Assembly: GCA_001603505.1 (NCBI GenBank)
Contig: LUZC01000044.1
Location: 1 to 55,209 of the forward strand
DNA length: 55,209 bases
Direction: 5' to 3'
From: Bacteroidales bacterium Bact_11
GTDB taxonomy: Bacteria > Bacteroidota > Bacteroidia > Bacteroidales > UBA932
The position numbers and the translations under genes are program-made. The notes beneath the pieces were generated by a model. It saw only the letters and a program-made list of their open reading frames with translations, made no database searches and had not been told where the DNA came from. Of the stretch, positions 50,249 through 55,209 are shown in pieces. Each line of letters begins with the position of its first letter. Position 1 is the stretch's first letter.

Positions 50249-51784
50249 TTATTTCTTAATTCCGGTTTCTTTCACCCGGAAAAGCCACATTCCGAAGAAT
50301 GTAAGCAGTCCGTTGACGATCAGCAGGGTAAAGCCCAGGTCGAAACCGAGGTAGCGTTTGCTCAGCAGGTTGAACACCAGGCAGAGCACAGGGGCCGCCA
50401 CGGCGATCCAGGGCGTGGCGCCGTCGCGCACCTTCGTCTTCGTGAGGATGCCGAAGAAGAACATGCCCAGCAGCGGGCCGTAGGTATAGGAAGCGAGCTT
50501 GTACACCAGGTTCACCACGGCGTCGCTGCTCACAATAAAGAGCACCACGATGATGATCAGGAACAGGGCCGCCACGCCTGCATGCACTTTCTTGCGGATG
50601 GCTTCCTTGCGGCTGTCCGACAGGTCGCCCCGGCCGTTGAAATTCAGGTAGTCCACGCAGAACGACGTGGTGAGCGAAGTCATCGCCGCACCCGCGCTCG
50701 GATACGAGGCGGAAATCAGGCCGATCAGGAAGAGCACGCCCACGCCCACGCCGAAATACTGGCTGGCGATGGTCGGAAAGAGTTCGTCGGTCTTGTCGAT
50801 GCCAAGGGCCTCGAAACCGCCGAGGCTCTGTGCATACACACACAGCAGCGCGCCCATCAGCACGAAGAAGAAATTCACCACCACGATGATCACGCTCGTG
50901 GTGTACATGTTCTTCTGGGCAGCCTTGATGTCCTTGCAGGCCAGGTTCTTCTGCATCATGGCCTGGTCGAGGCCCGTCATGGCGATGGTCACGAAGATGC
51001 CCGAGATGAACTGCTTCACGGCGTTGGTGCCATGGCTCCAATCCCAGTCGAACCAGCTGGTGAACGTGTGGCCGTAGCCCACGGTACCGGTGTTTTCATT
51101 GACCGTACTGCCCACGGTGGAGAACATCTCGCCGAAGCTCCAGCCCATGTTCCTGCAGATGTAATAGATAGTCAGGCCCACGGCCAGCAGCATGAAAGTG
51201 GTCTGCAGCACGTCGGTCCAGATGATTGTCTTCACACCGCCCTTGAAGGTGTAGAGATACAGCAGCACGAGGAATATCAGCGTGATGAGCGTAAACACCA
51301 GCAGCGGCGAAGTGCGTTCCACCATGCTGTGTGGCATGAAGGCATAGAAGACCACGATGACCACGAAGATGCGCACGGCCGCGCCGAGGATGCGCGAGAC
51401 CATAAACACGGCGGTTCCTGTCTTGTGCGATTTCGGCCCGAAGCGCTCGCCCAGATAGGTGTAGATCGAGGTGAGGTTCATCTTGTAGTAGAGCGGCAGC
51501 AGCACCTTGGCGATGATGATGTAGCCTCCCACGAAGCCCAGCACCAGCGGCATGTAGAAGAAATTCTGCACCCACACGTTGCCCGGGACCGAGATGAACG
51601 TGACGCCCGAAATCGAAGCGCCGATCATGCCGTAGGCCACCACGGGCCACGGAGCCTTCTTGTCGCCGGAGAAGAAGGAATTCGATCCGGCCTTCCGGCC
51701 CGTGAGCCAGGAAATGAGGAACAGGAGCGCGGTGTAGGCGGCAAAGGCGGCCAGGAACCAGACGAAGGGAAATTCGTGTCGCAT
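50249..51784 (-). CDS. Sodium:solute symporter (SSS family), possible MurNAc transporter
   Basis: A 511-residue inner-membrane protein with about thirteen helices and SSS family features (GMIGASISGVTFISVPGNVW, TDVLQTTFMLLAVG, GLISASYPSAGAAMTSL). In Tannerella forsythia a sodium-symporter-like MurT lies next to murK and murQ and imports N-acetylmuramic acid. Here the gene follows recR by 8 nt in the murK-murQ-recR run, so MurNAc or a related amino sugar is the best guess for its substrate. The transport class is firm, the substrate is inference. Confidence 0.85.
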   Translation of the reverse strand: MRHEFPFVWFLAAFAAYTALLFLISWLTGRKAGSNSFFSGDKKAPWPVVAYGMIGASISGVTFISVPGNVWVQNFFYMPLVLGFVGGYIIIAKVLLPLYYKMNLTSIYTYLGERFGPKSHKTGTAVFMVSRILGAAVRIFVVIVVFYAFMPHSMVERTSPLLVFTLITLIFLVLLYLYTFKGGVKTIIWTDVLQTTFMLLAVGLTIYYICRNMGWSFGEMFSTVGSTVNENTGTVGYGHTFTSWFDWDWSHGTNAVKQFISGIFVTIAMTGLDQAMMQKNLACKDIKAAQKNMYTTSVIIVVVNFFFVLMGALLCVYAQSLGGFEALGIDKTDELFPTIASQYFGVGVGVLFLIGLISASYPSAGAAMTSLTTSFCVDYLNFNGRGDLSDSRKEAIRKKVHAGVAALFLIIIVVLFIVSSDAVVNLVYKLASYTYGPLLGMFFFGILTKTKVRDGATPWIAVAAPVLCLVFNLLSKRYLGFDLGFTLLIVNGLLTFFGMWLFRVKETGIKK

Positions 51785-51792
51785 CGTAAGTA

Positions 51793-52407
51793 TTAAGGAT
51801 TAAAAGGTTGTCGGTTGGCGATCGAGCGGCCCAGGGTCAGCTCGTCGGTGTATTCGAGGTCGTCGCCGAAGCCCACGCCGCGGGCGATGGTGGTGACCTT
51901 CACGGGATATTGCGTGATCTGTTTGTAGAGATAGTAGGCGGTGGTCTCTCCTTCCATGCTGGTGCTCAGGGCCAGCACCACTTCCGCGATTTCCCCGCCG
52001 GCGAGACGGTCGGAGAGCTCGCGGATGCGGAGGTCGCCCGGCCCCACCCCGTCGATGGGCGAGATGATGCCGCCCAGGATGTGGTAGAGGCCGTTGTACT
52101 GCCCGGTATTCTCGATGCTGAGCACGTCGCGGAGACTTTCCACCACGCACACGACGGTGCGGTTGCGGCGCGGGTCGTCGCAAACGGGACAAGTGCTGTC
52201 GTCGGAGATCATGCCGCAGCGTGCGCAGTGGCGGATGTCGCTGCGGAGCCGGACCAGCGCCCCGGCGAATTGCTCGACGTTCTCCCGGGGCTCTCCCAGC
52301 AGGTGCAGGGCCAGTCGCAGCGCAGTCCGCCGCCCGACGCCGGGCAGCGAAGCGAGCTGGTCGACGGCTTCTTCCAGCAGTGCGGAGGAATAGCTCCGGT
52401 GGAACAT
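51793..52407 (-). CDS. recR: Recombination mediator protein RecR
   Basis: A 204-residue DNA-repair protein: N-terminal helix-hairpin-helix (SLPGVGRRTALRLAL), a four-Cys zinc finger (CARCGMISDDSTCPVCDD) and a Toprim domain (LGGIISPIDGVGPGDL, ALSTSMEGETTAYYL). It helps RecO load RecA on gapped DNA. It lies 1 nt after murQ and 8 nt before the symporter, an unexpected housekeeping repair gene inside an amino-sugar salvage operon. Confidence 0.96.
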   Translation of the reverse strand: MFHRSYSSALLEEAVDQLASLPGVGRRTALRLALHLLGEPRENVEQFAGALVRLRSDIRHCARCGMISDDSTCPVCDDPRRNRTVVCVVESLRDVLSIENTGQYNGLYHILGGIISPIDGVGPGDLRIRELSDRLAGGEIAEVVLALSTSMEGETTAYYLYKQITQYPVKVTTIARGVGFGDDLEYTDELTLGRSIANRQPFNP

Positions 52408-52408
52408 A

Positions 52409-53236
52409 CTATGGTCGTTTGTCGGGGTTTTCCGCGAAATAGGTATCGACCGCGTTGCGCACGGAACCGTAGTGCAGGAGCATGGCCTTGGCCTCGGCGT
52501 AGTCGGCGATGCCGGTCTCGTCCATGATCATCTTGGTGCCGCGGTCCACGAGCTTCTTGTTGGTAAGCTGCATGTCCACCATTTTGTTGCCCTTGACATG
52601 GCCCAGGCGGATCATCGTGGAGGTGGAGATCATGTTCAGGATGAGCTTCTGCGCCGTACCCGATTTCATACGGGTGCTGCCCGTCACGAATTCCGGGCCC
52701 ACGACGGCCACAATGGGAATCTCGGCCGCCGCAGCGACGGGCGCATCGGGGTTGCAGGTGATGCATCCGGTGAGCAGGCCCCGCTTGCGGGCCTCTTCCA
52801 CGGCACCGATCACGTAGGGCGTGGTGCCCGAAGCGGCGATACCGACGACGGTGTCATCCTTCGTCGGGGCGTACGGCTCAATATCTTTCCAGCCCTGGGC
52901 CTTGTCGTCTTCAGCCCCCTCGGCAGCCCGGCGGATGGCACTGTCGCCACCGGCCATCAGGCCGATGAACAGGTCGTAGGGTGCGCCGTATGTCGGCGGG
53001 ATTTCGGAAGCGTCGAGAATGCCGAGGCGGCCGCTGGTACCGGCACCCATGTAGAATACCCGGCCTCCGCGGCGCATGCGCTCCACGATGCCGTCCACGA
53101 GCTTCGTGATCTGCGGAATGCACGTGGCGACGACCTCAGGCACGTGACGGTCTTCGCGGTTCATATTTTCGAGCAGCTCGCGCGTGCTCATCTTATCGAG
53201 GTTCGAATAATTTGAACTCTGCTCAGTAACCTTCAT
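52409..53236 (-). CDS. murQ: N-acetylmuramic acid 6-phosphate etherase
   Basis: A 275-residue SIS-domain enzyme with MGAGTSGRLGILDASE, GGDSAIRRAAEGAEDD and the VGPEFVTGSTRMKSGTAQKL signature. It splits MurNAc-6-phosphate into GlcNAc-6-phosphate and D-lactate during cell-wall recycling or MurNAc use. It begins on the last base of the upstream kinase gene (1-nt overlap, TAATG). Confidence 0.96.
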   Translation of the reverse strand: MKVTEQSSNYSNLDKMSTRELLENMNREDRHVPEVVATCIPQITKLVDGIVERMRRGGRVFYMGAGTSGRLGILDASEIPPTYGAPYDLFIGLMAGGDSAIRRAAEGAEDDKAQGWKDIEPYAPTKDDTVVGIAASGTTPYVIGAVEEARKRGLLTGCITCNPDAPVAAAAEIPIVAVVGPEFVTGSTRMKSGTAQKLILNMISTSTMIRLGHVKGNKMVDMQLTNKKLVDRGTKMIMDETGIADYAEAKAMLLHYGSVRNAVDTYFAENPDKRP

Positions 53237-54075
53237 TATTTCGCATTTTTATGATATTCGACCAATCCGTCGATGGGGCCCTTGAGCACGATGCCCATGC
53301 GCATTCCGGCAGCATTCACCGCCTTCTCCAGAATATCCTTGTAGTAGAACGCGATGGAGCCCACGAAGTTCACCGGATACTTCTTGTAATCATAGTGGAT
53401 GATATTGCGGCGCAGGAATTCCTCGAAGCTGCTCTTCAGCAGATTGGCCACATGCGGATGGTTCTTGAACTCCGCGATGAACGGCGAAAATGACGCCAGG
53501 AAACGGCTTGGCATCGGCTCCCGGTACACCTTCTGCACAATCGTCGGATAATCGAGTCCATACCGTTTCGTGAATTCCTTCTCCACCGGTGCCGGCAGCA
53601 GTCCCTTGATAAAATCAGAAATCAGCCGCTTGCCCAGATACGCGCCGCTCGCCTCATCGCCCAGGATGAAACCGCCGGCCCGCACATTCTCCGCAATCCC
53701 CTCGCCATCGTAAAAACAACTGTTCGAACCCGTGCCCAGGATGCACGCGATGCCCGGCTTGTGGCCGCACAACGCCCGCGCCGCCGCCACCACATCCGAC
53801 ACCACCTCGCACGACGAGCCCGGGAACACCTTGCCGAAGCAGCGCTCCAACTTGGCGGAAGGCTCACCACCCACCACGCCGGCGCCATAGAACCAGATCC
53901 GGTCGACTTTCCCGCCAATCACGGGCACCAGTCCATCGTTGAGAATCTTCTCAATTGCGGCATCCTCCATGAACACGGGATTGATGCCCACGGTCTCGAC
54001 CGAAAGGACCGAGCCGTCATCGCAAAGGGCCCGCCAGGAAACCTTGGTGGAACCGCTGTCAGCTATCAGTTGCAT
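53236..54075 (-). CDS. murK: BadF/BadG-type sugar kinase, probably N-acetylmuramic acid kinase
   Basis: A 279-residue ASKHA-fold kinase: phosphate-1 loop IADSGSTKVSW, CILGTGSNSCFYDG, GGFILGDEASGAYLG, and a C-terminal FVGSIAFYYKDIL. This is the GlcNAc-kinase-like BcrAD family. With murQ directly downstream, MurNAc is the probable substrate, as for MurK of Tannerella and Clostridium. A -7 box lies 23 nt upstream, so it is the first gene of the salvage operon. Confidence 0.85.
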   Translation of the reverse strand: MQLIADSGSTKVSWRALCDDGSVLSVETVGINPVFMEDAAIEKILNDGLVPVIGGKVDRIWFYGAGVVGGEPSAKLERCFGKVFPGSSCEVVSDVVAAARALCGHKPGIACILGTGSNSCFYDGEGIAENVRAGGFILGDEASGAYLGKRLISDFIKGLLPAPVEKEFTKRYGLDYPTIVQKVYREPMPSRFLASFSPFIAEFKNHPHVANLLKSSFEEFLRRNIIHYDYKKYPVNFVGSIAFYYKDILEKAVNAAGMRMGIVLKGPIDGLVEYHKNAK

Positions 54076-54098
54076 TTTTTAAAAGATTAAATGAAATA

Positions 54099-54106
54099 CA
54101 AAGATA
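54099..54106 (-). promoter_or_regulatory. -7 box of the murK-murQ-recR-symporter operon
   Basis: Minus-strand TATCTTTG matches TAnnTTTG. The murK ATG follows after 23 nt. No clear TTTG -33 element is seen. Confidence 0.5.
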
Positions 54107-54124
54107 AGAAATAATGGCTAATCT

Positions 54125-54784
54125 TTAATCTATGTAGACGCCGTTGCGGCGCCAGTTCCGGATCCCGAAACACGACATCACGATGTAGCAGACATACATC
54201 AGCGCCATCCAGTACATGCCGCTGTACACGAACACCCCCACCGTAATCAAGTCGAGCCCAATCCAGATATACCACTGACACATGTACGACTTGCTCAGGA
54301 AAAACGTACCCACCATGCTCCCCACCGCGATAAACGCATCCCACCACGGCTGGCTCGGGAAAAGCAAGCCGCCATACGCCTGGGCATAGGCCCGGATGAT
54401 GTGCACCAGCGCAAAATAGGCCGGCACGGCGATGGCCAGCGTCCAGCCGGCCGTCTTCCAGTCGAAACGACGGATCAGTACCTTCTGCTGCCTGGACTCC
54501 CGCTCCTCGCCCAAAGTCTCCGCCGCTTCCTCGTTGATTTCCTTGAAAGCATGAATGCCGTAGAACGCCATCACGATATAATACACCTGGATCACCGTCA
54601 TCGACACATAATTGTTGTGCCAGTACACCAGGATGTTCAGGATCGACGTAAGGATGCACACATACCAGAGCAGCCGCGACTTGCCGATTTCCAGGTACAC
54701 GTAGTAGATGCCCACGACCATCGCGGCAATCTCCAGCCAGCCATACACGTCGAGGCCGGCGAAATACGCCTGGATCACTTCCAT
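54125..54784 (-). CDS. pnuC: Nicotinamide mononucleotide/riboside transporter PnuC
   Basis: A 219-residue inner-membrane protein with about seven helices and the PnuC features (YVYLEIGKSRLLWYVCI, YGIHAFKE, the final WYIWIGLDLITVGVFVYSG). PnuC takes up nicotinamide riboside for NAD synthesis; relatives carry thiamine or riboflavin. An internal, charged loop (ETLGEERESRQQK) separates the third and fourth helices. It begins 3 nt after apt, in one operon of nucleotide salvage. Confidence 0.92.
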   Translation of the reverse strand: MEVIQAYFAGLDVYGWLEIAAMVVGIYYVYLEIGKSRLLWYVCILTSILNILVYWHNNYVSMTVIQVYYIVMAFYGIHAFKEINEEAAETLGEERESRQQKVLIRRFDWKTAGWTLAIAVPAYFALVHIIRAYAQAYGGLLFPSQPWWDAFIAVGSMVGTFFLSKSYMCQWYIWIGLDLITVGVFVYSGMYWMALMYVCYIVMSCFGIRNWRRNGVYID

Positions 54785-54787
54785 GGA

Positions 54788-55209
54788 CTACAACCCAGCC
54801 AGGTCGAGCACCGTGGTCACCGGCACATCGGCAGGGAACTTCGCCACGCTCCCGAAATCCTTCAGATAGATGATGAAACTGGCATACACCTGCTTGGGAC
54901 CGAACGACTTGACCAGTTTCACTGCGGCGCCGGCCGTGCCGCCGGTCGCCAGCAGGTCGTCGTGCACCAGCACCACGTCGTCGGGCGTGATGGAGTCGGT
55001 ATGCATCTCGATCGTATCGTGGCCATATTCCAGCTCATACGCCATGCTCACCGTTTCGGCGGGCAGCTTGCCCGGCTTGCGGATCAGCACGAAGCCCGCG
55101 CCCAGACGGGAAGCCAGCGCAGCGCCCATCACGAAGCCGCGGCTCTCGATGCCGGCCACTTTCGTGATGCCCTTATCCTTGTATTCCTCGTAGAGAATGT
55201 CCTCGACCT
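54788..55209 (-). CDS. apt: Adenine phosphoribosyltransferase (5' end outside window)
   Basis: The frame is open from 54788 to the right edge without a start, so the first 35-45 residues are missing. The visible part has AGIESRGFVMGAALASRLG, the PRPP-binding VVLVHDDLLATGGTAGA, and ends VTTVLDLAGL. It converts adenine and PRPP to AMP. A GTG at 55159 could be mistaken for a start, but codons upstream to the edge continue the Apt sequence (VEDILYEEYKDKGITKV). Confidence 0.95.
   Translation of the reverse strand, partial: VEDILYEEYKDKGITKVAGIESRGFVMGAALASRLGAGFVLIRKPGKLPAETVSMAYELEYGHDTIEMHTDSITPDDVVLVHDDLLATGGTAGAAVKLVKSFGPKQVYASFIIYLKDFGSVAKFPADVPVTTVLDLAGL

Noticed and set aside
55157-55159. 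GTG at 55159 as the apt start
   Set aside because: Codons upstream to the window edge continue the Apt sequence, so this is an internal Val and the gene is simply cut by the edge.

Overview
The window reads as a Bacteroidales (Bacteroidota) chromosome segment. Evidence for this: many starts are preceded by the Bacteroidota -7 element TAnnTTTG and have no Shine-Dalgarno; the gene families are typical of the order (BACON lipoproteins, C10 proteases, DUF3667, a TIGR02172-like phosphotransferase, glsA/glsB, sigma-54 efflux regulators, DUF4143 ATPases, DUF4313/radC/ssb mobile-element genes); and a MurNAc salvage set resembles that of Tannerella. I cannot place it to genus. No rRNA, tRNA, CRISPR array or transposase gene was found. 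Genes run off both ends: an ABC permease at the left and apt at the right.

Layout. (1) 1-10.9 kb, mostly minus strand: a sigma-54 response regulator and histidine kinase, then a TolC/HlyD/two-permease efflux operon. A sigma-54 promoter and clustered TGTAAA/TTTACA half-sites lie before tolC, and a matching palindrome lies before the regulator gene. A plus-strand AAA/DUF4143 ATPase, bracketed by two copies of one palindrome, sits between the kinase and tolC. (2) 11-13.85 kb: an accessory patch with a folded leader, DUF4313, radC, an ssb stump, a terminator, a 13-bp inverted repeat, a Bro-N/Fic protein and an apparently internally deleted surface or phage-like gene. (3) 13.85-16.7 kb: a four-gene, 4-nt-overlapping operon (nitroreductase, TIGR04076, CDP-alcohol phosphotransferase, Fe-S/GNAT) and a DUF5131 gene. 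(4) 16.8-29.8 kb: a PreA-like dehydrogenase, a small secreted protein and phosphotransferase, a cluster of envelope lipoproteins including a lipidated peptide deformylase, the glycine-lipid genes glsA-glsB, then a long minus-strand run (DUF3667, cytidylate-kinase-like, DUF389, unknown, C69 dipeptidase, histidine phosphatase). (5) 29.8-39.2 kb: membrane proteins, pyrG directly behind a terminator-like hairpin, a K+ channel, trmO, a YKSDA-repeat protein that looks like the 7(1)-knot family, an ABC-F ATPase, a HAD phosphatase, VanZ and a PLP desulfhydrase. (6) 39.2-49.4 kb: a 1008-residue golvesin/amidase/FN3 secreted protein facing a compact minus-strand operon corA-nhaC-[C10 protease-BACON lipoprotein]x2. 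(7) 49.4-55.2 kb: mqnA, then murK-murQ-recR-Na+/solute symporter, pnuC and apt.

How they work together. The left end is a signal-controlled efflux module whose regulatory DNA can be read in full. The right end is a cell-wall amino-sugar salvage operon. The middle is rich in envelope functions (glycine lipids, lipoproteins, secreted proteases and hydrolases). The signals I rate highest are the duplicated protease/BACON pairs with a homogenised 162-bp propeptide tract, the palindrome-bracketed ATPase cassette, the lipidated deformylase, the knot-family repeat protein, and the hairpin ending 10 nt before pyrG.
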